Source of the DNA: JAAFIP01 sp031367325
GTDB taxonomy: Bacteria; Pseudomonadota; Gammaproteobacteria; Burkholderiales; Burkholderiaceae_C
Length of the DNA stretch: 64,000 bases
Direction: 5' to 3'
Assembly: GCA_031367325.1 (NCBI GenBank)
Contig: JANLPQ010000023.1
Location: 1-64,000 of the forward strand
Made by a program: the position numbers and the translations under genes
The notes under the pieces: generated by a model
Databases searched by the model: none
What the model saw: the letters and a program-made list of their open reading frames with translations, nothing else
Told to the model about the DNA's origin: nothing
Shown: piece after piece, positions 43,190 to 51,901 of the stretch
How positions within the stretch are numbered: the first letter of the stretch is position 1
Layout of the letters: each line of letters opens with the position of its first letter

Positions 43190-44220
43190 ACATCCCCCTT
43201 GTCATGCGCCAGCCGCTGCCGGGCAATTTCAATAGACTGGTGCAGTTTGGCCTGCAAAACCTCACGCGAGGGCAGCACCGTGAGGTATTGCGCAACGTGG
43301 ATGCCGCTTTTGTCCAGCTCTAGCAGCTCTATTTGCTCTTGCTTTTTGCCTGTGCATAGAATAATACCCAACGGCGTGTCCTCATCAGCCTCTTGTTCGT
43401 ACTTGGCTAGCCAGCGCAAATACAGCTCCATCTGGCCTTTGTACTCGGCTTTAAAGTCGCCCTGTTTTAGCTCAACCGCCACCATTCGCTTGAGCTTACG
43501 GTTGTAAAACAGCAGGTCGATGTAAAAGTCATCGTTGTCAATTTGCACCCGCTTTTGCCGTGCCACAAAGGTAAAACCAGCCCCCAGCTCCAGCAAAAAA
43601 TGCTCAATTTCACGCAAAATAGCATTTTCTAAGTCTTTTTCTAGGCAGCGGTCATTCAAACCCAAAAAGTCTAAAAGATACGGGTCTTTCAGCAGCAAGG
43701 CTGGAGATGGCCTTTGCTGCTGGCGCAGCACCTGCAAATCATGGCGAATCGTCTCGTCCGGCTTCTTGGATATGGCTGAGCGCTCAAAAAGCAGGCTGTT
43801 CATACGCTCTTGCAGCTGGCGCGACGACCACTGCTCCAGCTGACACAGCTCTGTATAAAAATCGCGCCGCAGCGGGTCGTCTACATACATCAGGGTTTTA
43901 ATGTGCGTCCAGCTCAATTGTCTCCGCAGTGCGGAGACAATCGCCTCGTCAGGGAAAGTCTCCGCAACGCGGAGACAATGCCGCAACTGCTTAACCCCCC
44001 AGCCCCGCCCAAACTCAGCGGTAAGCTGCGCAGCCAGCGCTGGCACCACCTGCTGCCCATAAGCCGCCCGCACCCCACCCAGTGCATCGCGCTGAATGCG
44101 CGTGCCAACCTGCCAATACAGCAGCGTAAGCTCCGCGTTCACCGCCACCGCCACGCGCTGGCGGGCATCGGCAATCAGCTGCCGAATATCAACCAGCAGC
44201 GCCGTGTCAGTAGCAGTCAA
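43186..44220 (-). CDS. DUF1016/YhcG PDDEXK-family nuclease
   Basis: The 344-residue product has the N-terminal DUF1016 domain (ARQRVAVAVNAELTLLYWQVG, then FPDEAIVSALRRQLSWTH) and a C-terminal nuclease fold with the active-site pattern DDFYIDLLFYNRKLKRMVAVELKQGDFKAEYKGQM (D, ExK). The start is a TTG at 44220, fixed by the position of the conserved helix. It overlaps the AlbA_2 gene by 4 bp and lies 10 bp after hsdS. YhcG-type nucleases commonly sit in type I loci; direct anti-phage action is unproven here. Confidence 0.88.
   Translation of the reverse strand: MTATDTALLVDIRQLIADARQRVAVAVNAELTLLYWQVGTRIQRDALGGVRAAYGQQVVPALAAQLTAEFGRGWGVKQLRHCLRVAETFPDEAIVSALRRQLSWTHIKTLMYVDDPLRRDFYTELCQLEQWSSRQLQERMNSLLFERSAISKKPDETIRHDLQVLRQQQRPSPALLLKDPYLLDFLGLNDRCLEKDLENAILREIEHFLLELGAGFTFVARQKRVQIDNDDFYIDLLFYNRKLKRMVAVELKQGDFKAEYKGQMELYLRWLAKYEQEADEDTPLGIILCTGKKQEQIELLELDKSGIHVAQYLTVLPSREVLQAKLHQSIEIARQRLAHDKGDV
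43918..43976. repeat. Two inverted repeats inside the DUF1016 gene
   Basis: TTGTCTCCGC-AGT-GCGGAGACAA (43918-43940) and GTCTCCGC-AAC-GCGGAGAC (43958-43976) are near-identical perfect palindromes 17 bp apart. They code for the LRHCLRVAETF and DEAIVSALRRQL segments. Confidence 0.85.
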
Positions 44221-44230
44221 GTCAAGTCAT

Positions 44231-45487
44231 TCATACAAGACGGGTCTTTCCGGTCAACAGCTCTTGCATCATGCCCTGCTTGAGCGCGCGGGTTTTGGTT
44301 TGGCGCTCTTCGAGGGCGGCGATCTCGGTGTCCATGTCGGAGAGGATGATGGCTATAGCGGTTTGTTCAGCAACAGCGGGCCGATGCACAGTCAAGTCAC
44401 GCAAGTCGCGGCCGTACAAGTGAACTATTGTCGTGCCTTGCGCACGTTCAGCAATTTCACGTTTTTTAATGTGCGTCAAATAGTTTGCGAGAAACTGTGG
44501 GATAAACCCACTTTTGATATCGCATCGCACGATGTTTATATCTCCGCCAAGTGCAACTCCGCTCTCAAGTAATGCAGATGCAATCGCTAGATCAATGCCA
44601 TCAGTTGTAGTAGATCCAGGTATCAACACATCCCCTGCTTCAGACATGCGGCCTTCACTTGAGCTAGTTCTGCTAACGACATCCTGAATTACCTGACCAT
44701 AAGTTGTAAATAGCTCGCCGTAAAGGATGCATTTTCTAAGACCAGAAGCATTAATTAAATTCTTAGAAAGCCCAGAGCCCTTAAGCAGGTTACACACATC
44801 CCCCAGTTTCTTCACCTCCCAGTCCCCACTAAACCCCGGCAGGCGGGTTTGGCCGGTGAGGAGTTGCTGCATGGCGGCTTGTTTGAGGCCCTGCTTTTTG
44901 GCAATCAACTGGCCCTGTTTGGCCAGCAGGGCATCCACATCCGACAGCGCAGCGGCGATGGCGCGTTGCTCGTTGACTGTCGGTGCTTGAATAATCAACT
45001 TTCTTAAAGTACTTTGATTGAGGTTAATCATCGTTGTACCGACAGATGAATCTTCGATTGCGGAGATAACTGACGGACTGGACAATACTCGTTGAAGAAA
45101 ATCAGCGTCCATTTCTGTGCCAGGTCGAACTACCATCGAACCAGTTCCACAAAGCCAGCCCATCTGATAGTCACGAACAACGGCGCAACGCCCCATATCA
45201 CCCCGACGACCAATAATTACTTCGCCCGGCTTTAATTTAAACTCCGATAACTTTGCAGCCGCCTTATCTGTAATCGTCATTGCACGGCTTGGAACGAGTT
45301 GACTGTCAACAATGTGCATCGGATTTATTACCGGAACGCCATCGCCTGTGTAGTCCGATTTATGCAATGCACTTCCAAACGGACCTGTACGAAATTAAGC
45401 CAATTCGCCAAGCTCCTGTGATTTCCAGTCTATCGGGATCATTCCAATATCCGTCAGCTTGTACCCCGCCCGCACCGCCGCGCTCAT
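44231..45487 (-). pseudogene. hsdS: Type I restriction specificity subunit, interrupted by an in-frame TAA
   Basis: The full frame runs from ATG 45487 (MSAAVRAGYKLTDIGMIPID) but meets TAA at 45397-45395. It then continues FRTGPFGSALHKSDYTGDGV, exactly as expected across an HsdS first target-recognition domain. Downstream, both conserved spacer helices are intact (LKQAAMQQLLTGQTRL and LKQGMMQELLTGKTRL) and the frame is open to 44231. The only restart at this point is a TTG at 45367, which would drop 40 residues. Either the gene is inactive, or a truncated protein or stop read-through gives residual activity. A sequencing error is the other explanation. Confidence 0.85.
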
Positions 45488-45638
45488 GCCGCCCCCTGCG
45501 CGTTAGCCAGCAGACCGTGCGAAGGCTTTTGAGACAAATTTATATATGAAATAGGCCTGTATCCCAATAAAATATTGCGTGATAAGCTAGTTTTTTGATA
45601 GCGTACATCTTGATCCGACACCGGATATTGCAGTGCTT

Positions 45639-46514
45639 TCATGGTCGCCCTAGTGCGGGTTTAGCATCTATCGCTGCACCCAGTTGTTGCAGCTCCAAAT
45701 GGGCTGTCAGGCTTTGTAACTGGCGAATAGCGCTTTGGTTGAGTTTTTGCAAGCGTTCGCTCTGGCTGATGCCCATGTGGATAAATTCGGCGTTCAGGCT
45801 TTCTAGGTTGGCCAATACCAGTAGCTGGGTAATATCGGCTTCGTCGCGCATATTGCCATCTTTGCCTGGGTAGGCATCGCGCCATTGTTTGGCGGTGCGG
45901 CCAAAGAGGGCTACGTTGAGCACGTCGGCCTCGCTGGCATAGGTAAATTTAGCTTGCTCAGGCGTGACGGTGGCGGGTATCAAATGCGCCTTGATGGCAT
46001 CGGTGTGGATGCGGTAGTTGAGCTTGGACAGGGTGCGGGTAAGGTTCCACTCCAATGACAGGCGTTGGCTTTCGTCTTCTTTGAGGCGCTGAAATTCTTT
46101 GATGAGGTAGAGCTTGAACTCCACCGACACCCAAGACGCAAACTCAAAAGCGATGTCCTTGTGGGCATAGGTGCCGCCATAGCGGCCCGCTTTGGAAGCT
46201 AGGCCTGTTGCGTGGGTTACGTCGATCCAGCGCTTAGCGGTCAATGAAAAGCTGTTAAGCCCAGCTTGTTTTCTTAATCCATCGAATTCGATGGGATTAA
46301 AACTGGGGTTGTTTAGCTGCTCCCACAGCCCCAAAAACTCAATGGTGTTTCTGTTGCGCAGCCAGTTTTGGATGATGTAGTCGGTGCGCTCACTGTCCCT
46401 GTGGCGGGCAATGTCCGTCAAAGAAATAAAGTCATCCATACCGCGCCCCTGCTGAGACACCACGGTGATGGCGCTTCCCTGCACTTGGATGGTGGTTTTT
46501 TTATCTTTAGTCAT
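45639..46514 (-). CDS. KilA-N domain protein
   Basis: The product is about 291 residues from ATG 46514. The KilA-N core is visible: ISLTDIARHRDS...YIIQNWLRNRNTIEFLGLWEQL, then FNPIEFDGLRK...SFSLTAKRWID and the diagnostic ATGLASKAGRYGGTYAHKDI followed by AFEFASWVSVEFKLYLIKEF. The domain comes from phage DNA-binding proteins. It sits between hsdM and hsdS on the same strand, a placement seen in other type I loci. The function is unknown, perhaps regulation of the locus. Confidence 0.9.
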   Translation of the reverse strand: MTKDKKTTIQVQGSAITVVSQQGRGMDDFISLTDIARHRDSERTDYIIQNWLRNRNTIEFLGLWEQLNNPSFNPIEFDGLRKQAGLNSFSLTAKRWIDVTHATGLASKAGRYGGTYAHKDIAFEFASWVSVEFKLYLIKEFQRLKEDESQRLSLEWNLTRTLSKLNYRIHTDAIKAHLIPATVTPEQAKFTYASEADVLNVALFGRTAKQWRDAYPGKDGNMRDEADITQLLVLANLESLNAEFIHMGISQSERLQKLNQSAIRQLQSLTAHLELQQLGAAIDAKPALGRP

Positions 46515-46551
46515 GACTGGTTTTTTTGTTTGGTTGTGCTGCGGGTTGCGC

Positions 46552-48966
46552 TCAGGCCCATGACAGCCCCATCTTTTTAAGCTGCGCATCCACGCGGGCC
46601 GACAGCGCATTGACCTCTACGGCCAGTGCGGGCAGTGGCGTGCCGTAGCGGTCGGCCAGCTGTTTAACACGCTGGGTAAGAGCTTGGCTGATACGGTCCA
46701 TCTCTCCATGGATGGCGCTGCCCACGGCGTTCAGCCATTTGTCGTCTACCACCAGCGCCTGCACGTCGGCAGGTTTGAGCTTGGGGTATTGGGCCAAGGC
46801 CAACACGTCTAGCGCAGCCTCTGCGTCTTTGATGGATTTTTTAAGCTCGGCCTCTTCGTTGCACAGCGTGAGCCAAGCGTTCAACGCCTTGGCCTCGTCT
46901 TTGGCCTCTTTGTCGCCTTTGATGTCTTTCAGGCGGGCGGTGACGTGGGCTTTGTTGACCTTGTCTAGCTCGGCAAACGCGCCGTCTTCGCCGCCGTGCT
47001 CTTCTTCTAGCTCGGTCATCTGGGCGCTGGTGGCTTCTAGCTGGGTTTGCAGTGTGTCGATGGCGCTTTGTTGCTTGGCAAAGTAGCGGGCCACTATAAG
47101 GGGCTTGGGCACCAGGTCGCAGGCCCAGCCTTTGTCTACGGCTTTGCCGGGCTTGCCGTCTTTGCCTTTTTTGGTCTCTATCACTCTATAGGTGCTGGCC
47201 TGCCAGCCGTCTGCAGCTACCAGATAGCAGTCGTCTTGCATGGTCTGCGCCCAGTAGTCCATCAGGTGCTGGTACACGGCGTAGGGGTCAATCAGCGGTT
47301 TGCCTGCGTAGTGGCCCAGCAGGTCTTCGGCCAGGGCTTTGATGACTTCTTTGGGGTGGCACCCTGCTTGCAGCGCCTTGAGGGTGTGGGCGCTGCGCTG
47401 CTGCCAGTGGGCATATAGCGCGGTCATGCCGCTGGTAAAGGCCACAAACTCTGGGTGGCTGTAGATGCTGGGTTTGATGGCGTCGAAGGCTACGGCTAAA
47501 TCTACATAGCCTGCGCGGTTGGGTTTGAAAAGCGCTTTTTTAAGCTGGGGGCACACGGCCCAGTAGCTTTGCAGGGCATCTACGTCGCGCTGGGGTATGC
47601 CGCCGCGCAGGTGGCCAGCCAGGTCTTGCAGGTCTTCGGCTTGTTGGCTGTCAATGTAGCGGGGCAGGTTGAGGTTGTAGTCGTTTTTGGCTATTTCATC
47701 CAGCGCTACCATACGGGCGTATTGGGGCACGTCTTGGCGTTTGTTGAACACGTCGACTATTTTGTGCAGGTCTTGGTCGCGCAGGCGGTTTTTATTGCCG
47801 TCTTTGATGAAGCCGCTGCTGGCGTCTAGCATGAATATGCCTTTGCGCTGGGCCGCGTGTTCTTTGTCGATAACGATGATGCAGGCGGGTATGCCAGTGC
47901 CATAAAACAGGTTGGCAGGCAGGCCGATAATGCCCAGGATGTAGCCTTTTTTTATCAAATTGGTGCGAATCACCGCCTCGGCATTGCCCCGAAACAGCAC
48001 GCCGTGGGGCAAGATGCAGGCGCCCTTGCCTTGGCTTTTGAGCGAGCGCACGATGTGCAGCAGATAGGCATAGTCACCCTGCTTGGCGGGTGGCTCGCCA
48101 TAGGTTTTAAAGCGCTCAAACGGATCGTTTTGGGCGTCTATGCCAGTGCTCCAGCGTTTGTCGCTAAAGGGTGGGTTGGCAACCACGTAGTCAAAGGTTT
48201 TGAGCTGGTGGCCGTCTTTAAACTTGGGATCGGCCAGGGTGTTACCTTGCACAATCTCGGCGGTGGCGTTGTTGTGCAAGATCATGTTCATGCGGGCCAG
48301 GCCGCTGGTGGCAGAGTCTTTTTCTTGGCCGTAGAGGGTGACTTTGGTGCGGGCTTCTTCGCCCACTTTCAGCAGCAGCGAGCCTGACCCGCAGGTGGGG
48401 TCATACACCGTGGTGTCGCTGCGGGTGCTGACGGCGTGGATGCCAATGACCTGCGCCATGATGCGGCTGACCTCGGCGGGGGTGTAAAACTGGCCTTTGC
48501 TTTTGCCGCTTTCGGTGGCAAAGTGGCGCATGAGGTATTCATAGGCATCGCCCAATATGTCGTCGCCCTCAGCGCGGTTTTTTGAAAAGTCGAGCGCTTT
48601 GTTCTCAAAAATAGCGATCAGGTTGGTCAGCCGGTCGACCAGCTCTTTGCCGCTGCCCAGCTTGGTGGCATCGTTAAAGTCGGGCATGTCGGCCAGTTGG
48701 TTGGCCTTGGCCAGCGGGCCGAGAATCTTTTTATTGATGTCGTCACCGATGTTTGGCGAGCCTTTGAGGGCAATCATGTCCTTAAAGCTGGCCCCCTCGG
48801 GGACGGTGATAGAGCCGTATTTGTCGCCTGCAAACTTGTCGCTGACGTATTTGACGAATAGCATGACCAGCACGTAGTCTTTGTACTGGCTGGCATCCAT
48901 GCCGCCACGCAGTTCGTCACAGCTGGACCAGAGGGAGCTGTAGAGTTCGGATTTTTTGATGGCCAT
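46552..48966 (-). CDS. hsdM: Type I restriction-modification methyltransferase subunit
   Basis: The N6-adenine methyltransferase of the system. An N-terminal helical HsdM domain (LYSSLWSSCDELRGGMDASQYKDYVLVMLFVKYVSDKF) precedes the SAM-binding VYDPTCGSGSLLLKVG and catalytic VVANPPFSDKRW (NPPF). At 804 residues it is longer than the roughly 500 of the E. coli enzyme because of a C-terminal extension with a predicted coiled coil (TLQTQLEATSAQMTELEEEH). It is the first gene of the minus-strand island. Confidence 0.95.
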   Translation of the reverse strand: MAIKKSELYSSLWSSCDELRGGMDASQYKDYVLVMLFVKYVSDKFAGDKYGSITVPEGASFKDMIALKGSPNIGDDINKKILGPLAKANQLADMPDFNDATKLGSGKELVDRLTNLIAIFENKALDFSKNRAEGDDILGDAYEYLMRHFATESGKSKGQFYTPAEVSRIMAQVIGIHAVSTRSDTTVYDPTCGSGSLLLKVGEEARTKVTLYGQEKDSATSGLARMNMILHNNATAEIVQGNTLADPKFKDGHQLKTFDYVVANPPFSDKRWSTGIDAQNDPFERFKTYGEPPAKQGDYAYLLHIVRSLKSQGKGACILPHGVLFRGNAEAVIRTNLIKKGYILGIIGLPANLFYGTGIPACIIVIDKEHAAQRKGIFMLDASSGFIKDGNKNRLRDQDLHKIVDVFNKRQDVPQYARMVALDEIAKNDYNLNLPRYIDSQQAEDLQDLAGHLRGGIPQRDVDALQSYWAVCPQLKKALFKPNRAGYVDLAVAFDAIKPSIYSHPEFVAFTSGMTALYAHWQQRSAHTLKALQAGCHPKEVIKALAEDLLGHYAGKPLIDPYAVYQHLMDYWAQTMQDDCYLVAADGWQASTYRVIETKKGKDGKPGKAVDKGWACDLVPKPLIVARYFAKQQSAIDTLQTQLEATSAQMTELEEEHGGEDGAFAELDKVNKAHVTARLKDIKGDKEAKDEAKALNAWLTLCNEEAELKKSIKDAEAALDVLALAQYPKLKPADVQALVVDDKWLNAVGSAIHGEMDRISQALTQRVKQLADRYGTPLPALAVEVNALSARVDAQLKKMGLSWA

Positions 48967-49027
48967 GGGTGCTGTGGTTGTTTTTTACCTTTGTATCTTA
49001 ACCAGTTGACACCCCGCAATATTCACA

Positions 49028-49750
49028 TCACTGCCAGTACCGCACCCGCATCCGCTCACAGTACGCCACCAAATTAGCCTTGCTTTGCAAATGTGCTTTC
49101 ATAGACCCTTCAATCGGTGGCAGCAAAATGCCGATCAAAAAAGAGTAGGCCGAAGCGTCTAGCGTACGGGGCTGGTCGCCTAACATGTACGGTTGATCAC
49201 CCAGCCAGTCGGACAGGGCGGTGAGCAGTTGAATGCCCATGGCGTTGATCTCATCAGGGCTGTGGCGACCGACGCCTTGGGCATGCAGGGTTTTAATACC
49301 CTGGCGACGCACTAGCTTAGTCACCAAACCAGTCGCAAAGCGCGGTATGCCCAGCTGCACCAGCATACCTGCCACTACAGGTTGCGCTACCGCCCAGCCA
49401 GCAGGGTCTGCCCAGCGACGCCATAAGGCGATGAAGTACAAATGCTCTTCCAGCATCGACTGCAAGGCCCGGCTGGCGGCTTGATCGCGCACAGATAAGC
49501 CTGCATCTAATGCATAGCCCAACGGGTTGTCTTTATGGGCCTCAAGGGTACGAATAATGTCGTTAGAGTCGCTGACTGTACGGCCCTGCAGTTCAATAAA
49601 AGGCAGCTTTTGCTTAGGCGCTTTGCGCGTATCGCCCAGCTTGGTTTGGTATTGCCAGCCTGTCATGCGCAGGTAGGTCTCTACTTTGCTGCAAAACGGG
49701 CTAATGTCAGGCAAGCCCCAAGCGGGAACGAATTTATGCAAGGTGATCAT
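49028..49750 (-). CDS. Glutathione S-transferase family protein (FAXC/metaxin-like)
   Basis: The 240-residue product has an N-terminal thioredoxin fold (ITLHKFVPAWGLPDISPFCSKVETYLRMTG...LPFIELQGRTVSDSNDIIRTLEA). The CxxC-like position is SPFC, which is closer to the FAXC/metaxin group than to classical GSTs. The C-terminal helical domain contains LSDWLGDQPYMLGDQPRTLDASAYSFL. The substrate is unknown. It lies upstream of the restriction island on the same strand but is separated by a 62-bp gap. Confidence 0.88.
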   Translation of the reverse strand: MITLHKFVPAWGLPDISPFCSKVETYLRMTGWQYQTKLGDTRKAPKQKLPFIELQGRTVSDSNDIIRTLEAHKDNPLGYALDAGLSVRDQAASRALQSMLEEHLYFIALWRRWADPAGWAVAQPVVAGMLVQLGIPRFATGLVTKLVRRQGIKTLHAQGVGRHSPDEINAMGIQLLTALSDWLGDQPYMLGDQPRTLDASAYSFLIGILLPPIEGSMKAHLQSKANLVAYCERMRVRYWQ

Positions 49751-49857
49751 GGCGTACGGGTGCTTTCACACGGTTATCAAGGTGTGTAACTATACGTCAA
49801 CACTGCCGGCGAACTATGTAAAATAATTCTAGCTGGGCATTAAAATTTAAAGCCGTT

Positions 49858-49909
49858 TAGTGCTTTCAGGCCGTAGTTCCTGCTCAAGCAGCTATTTAAT
49901 TTATAGCAG
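49858..49909 (+). repeat. Interspersed repeat copy 11, intergenic
   Basis: A near-consensus copy: AGTGCTTTCAGGCCGTAG, then the core CCTGCTCAAGCAGCTATTTA and ATTTATAGCAGCAC. The AGGCCGTA arm is shared with the coding copies at 32386 and 54443. Confidence 0.93.
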
Positions 49910-50050
49910 CACACTGACAATGCTGCTGTCCGTCTCGCAACAGGCTGCCGCACATGTGGCCACCTTGTACGCAACAGCCACACCCTGTAATGCTACGATT
50001 TGTGGGCAAGCACGACCCACTAGGGAGGCAAAACTTAAGTGATTTCGAGC

Positions 50051-50056
50051 TATAAT
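50051..50056 (+). promoter_or_regulatory. -10 box for tRNA-Asn
   Basis: A perfect TATAAT lies 12 bp before the tRNA 5' end. No good -35 match is present at the expected 16-18 bp spacing. A GC-rich CTGCGG discriminator region follows, as is usual for stable RNA promoters. Confidence 0.65.
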
Positions 50057-50068
50057 CTGCGGCTGTAT

Positions 50069-50144
50069 TCCTCGATAGCTCAGTTGGTAGAGCGCCGGAC
50101 TGTTAATCCGTAGGTCCCTGGTTCGAGCCCAGGTCGAGGAGCCA
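50069..50144 (+). tRNA. tRNA-Asn (GUU)
   Basis: A 76-nt cloverleaf with acceptor TCCTCGA/TCGAGGA, D-arm TAGCTCAGTTGGTAGAGC, anticodon stem CGGAC/GTCCG-like around TGTTAAT (anticodon GTT), T-arm GGTTCGAGCCC and an encoded CCA. Confidence 0.97.
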
Positions 50145-50161
50145 GAAACCTTAATAAAATC

Positions 50162-50198
50162 AAGCCCTTACGCCATAAGCGTTAGGGCTTTTTTTGCG
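50162..50198 (+). terminator. Rho-independent terminator after tRNA-Asn
   Basis: AAGCCCTTACGC and GCGTTAGGGCTT pair (one mismatch) around CATAA and run into seven T residues. Confidence 0.9.
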
Positions 50199-50355
50199 CT
50201 AACTGTGCGTTAAAGCTTGACCACAGGGAGCAGAAATACAAGCATATCCACAGGAATTTCTTGTACTTTGGGGCTGGGTAGAGGCTTGCTCATGCTGTAC
50301 AGCAATTGCGTTAACGCGTGCAGCTTTATTGCATATATATCCAGCTTAATGCGGT

Positions 50356-51069
50356 TTACTTCATTTGTACCGCACCGTTGACCGTAACCACCACGTTACT
50401 GCGCCCTGCTTCTACCGGTACGGGCGCATCGGACGCCATAGACGACTTGGCCTGCATCATCTCCATACGGCCACGCGGTGTAAAACCTTGGTCGTTGGCG
50501 TTAACCGACACCTCGCGGATGCTGTAGCCACCAAAGCCAAAGTTTTTGCTGATCTCGCTAGCCTTGGCTTTAAAGCGTTCAATCGCCAGCGCCTGTGCCT
50601 CACCTTCCACTTTAGCGCGCGCTTCACGCGACAGCGTGAATGTGACTTGACCCAAAGTCAGGGTGCTGATCTTGCCTGATGTGGCGCTGATTCGTGCAAA
50701 ATCGCGGCCTTCTAGCACCAGCTCGGTCGTGCCTTGCCAGCCGGTAATTTTGCCGTCGCGCGCGTAGCGAGGGTACAGGCTGAAAGCGCCCGTGCGCACG
50801 TCTAGTTGGCCGGGCTGGGCACTTTTCTTGGCCTCTACCAACGCCGCGTCAAGCGCTGTTTTGAGTTGGGTTTGCACTGCGCCAGCGTCTACGCCTTCTT
50901 TGGTCGTATTCATCGAAATCATCAACAGATCTTGCTGCACCTCAACGGTTCCGGTGGATTGGAGCGAGACGACGTTTTGTGGTGTTTCCATACGCATATT
51001 TTGTGCAAAAACAAGGTTTGAAGCCGTAAATACTGCTAGAGCAGCTATACATTTGGTAGTGTGACGCAT
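50356..51069 (-). CDS. SIMPL-domain (DUF541) periplasmic protein
   Basis: The precursor of about 237 residues starts at ATG 51069, with GGAGG 7 nt upstream. The signal peptide (MRHTTKCIAALAVFTASNLVFAQ) ends at AQ, followed by the SIMPL repeat region (VVSLQSTGTVEVQQDLLMISMNTTKEG...LDAALVEAKKSAQPGQLDVRTGAFSLYPRY). Family proteins (BP26/OMP28-like) are periplasmic and of unclear function. Residues IAALAVFTASNL of the signal peptide are encoded by an interspersed repeat copy. Confidence 0.9.
   Translation of the reverse strand: MRHTTKCIAALAVFTASNLVFAQNMRMETPQNVVSLQSTGTVEVQQDLLMISMNTTKEGVDAGAVQTQLKTALDAALVEAKKSAQPGQLDVRTGAFSLYPRYARDGKITGWQGTTELVLEGRDFARISATSGKISTLTLGQVTFTLSREARAKVEGEAQALAIERFKAKASEISKNFGFGGYSIREVSVNANDQGFTPRGRMEMMQAKSSMASDAPVPVEAGRSNVVVTVNGAVQMK
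51016..51060 (+). repeat. Interspersed repeat copy 12, in the SIMPL signal-peptide region
   Basis: GAAGCCGTAAATACTGCTAG and AGCAGCTATACATTTGGTAG follow the consensus. Read antisense by the gene, the TGA codon of the standard repeat is CTA here, giving IAALAVFTASN. Confidence 0.85.
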
Positions 51070-51199
51070 AAAAATCCTCCAAGGCGATGGCATAAGTATT
51101 AATTACTGCAGATCAATGATCTTGTAGCAAAGATAAGCTTACACCAGTCTGCGCTGCGGCAAATGCGTATTCGCAATGATATACAAGACGGTGGCGAAT

Positions 51200-51556
51200 T
51201 TAGCGTTGTTCGGCAGCGGCGGTACTGGTGCGTTGACTACGAGGGTCGCTCGCCAGTTGGCGCCTAAGCTCAGTGCGCTCTGTAGAACTGAGTTGACGCG
51301 TGTTAGCTGCGCTGCTGTCGCTGAGTACGATTTTATCGCTAGATTTAGCGGGGTTGCCTGCTGCCACCTGCTGGCGCACGGTGCTGCGAAGCTCTTGTCT
51401 GCGGTCTTGCCTACTTTCTAGATTACCCTCTTGCGGCAGGTTAGCTTGGCACCATGCGTTAGCGCACAAAATAACTGACAGCAGCGCGAATATTGCTTTT
51501 CGCAAATCAATCAACGCCATGGCGGACAAAAACGTTCGTGCTTTCAATCTATTCAT
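51200..51556 (-). CDS. Small secreted protein of unknown function
   Basis: The 118-residue product has a signal peptide (AIFALLSVILCANAWCQA) and a polar, Arg/Gln/Ser-rich mature part (ESRQDRRQELRSTVRQQVAAG...SSTERTELRRQLASD) that looks disordered or helical. A second ATG, 12 codons in, would give a more normal signal peptide. No family was recognised. It may be controlled independently, as both flanks are intergenic. Confidence 0.65.
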   Translation of the reverse strand: MNRLKARTFLSAMALIDLRKAIFALLSVILCANAWCQANLPQEGNLESRQDRRQELRSTVRQQVAAGNPAKSSDKIVLSDSSAANTRQLSSTERTELRRQLASDPRSQRTSTAAAEQR

Positions 51557-51901
51557 ATAAATATGCTAGCCCCAGCCCGCGATTTTGCCTATGCTGTAAA
51601 TACGCTAGATCGCTACGCGTTGTAACTGCAGCATGAATGTCGCTACGGTCTAAGGATATTTAGAACCGTATAAAGTCTACGGCATGCCTAGAAAGTACAA
51701 AATTATGGCTACCTACATCCTGCCGCCTAGTTATTTCAACGCTAGTTTATCACCCAACAATGTGCCCACACCGCTTTGTAAAGTGAATGCGTGGTCATGC
51801 AAAAAGTGTAACAGTATGTCGTAACTCCATGATTTTGTTGGTTTTTTTCTAAAAATGAGTTAAAACATAGGCTCTGTTACAAATTTTTAGAGAGGTGCTA
51901 C
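51557..51901. other. Gene-free stretch before the response regulator gene
   Basis: This 345-bp AT-richer interval lies between a divergent secreted-protein gene and ompR, so it must contain both promoters. An AGAGAGGTG ribosome binding site lies before the ompR ATG. No repeat or RNA gene was seen. Confidence 0.55.

Larger units (their letters stand above)
49751..50068. other. Gene-free stretch before tRNA-Asn
   Basis: About 318 bp between the divergent GST-like gene and tRNA-Asn. It holds interspersed repeat copy 11 and the tRNA promoter region. No open frame with family resemblance was found. Confidence 0.6.

Noticed and set aside
44231..45367. hsdS as an intact shorter gene starting at 45367
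   Set aside because: The first codon would be TTG in the middle of a conserved HsdS segment, and matching coding sequence with an ATG continues upstream of the TAA.
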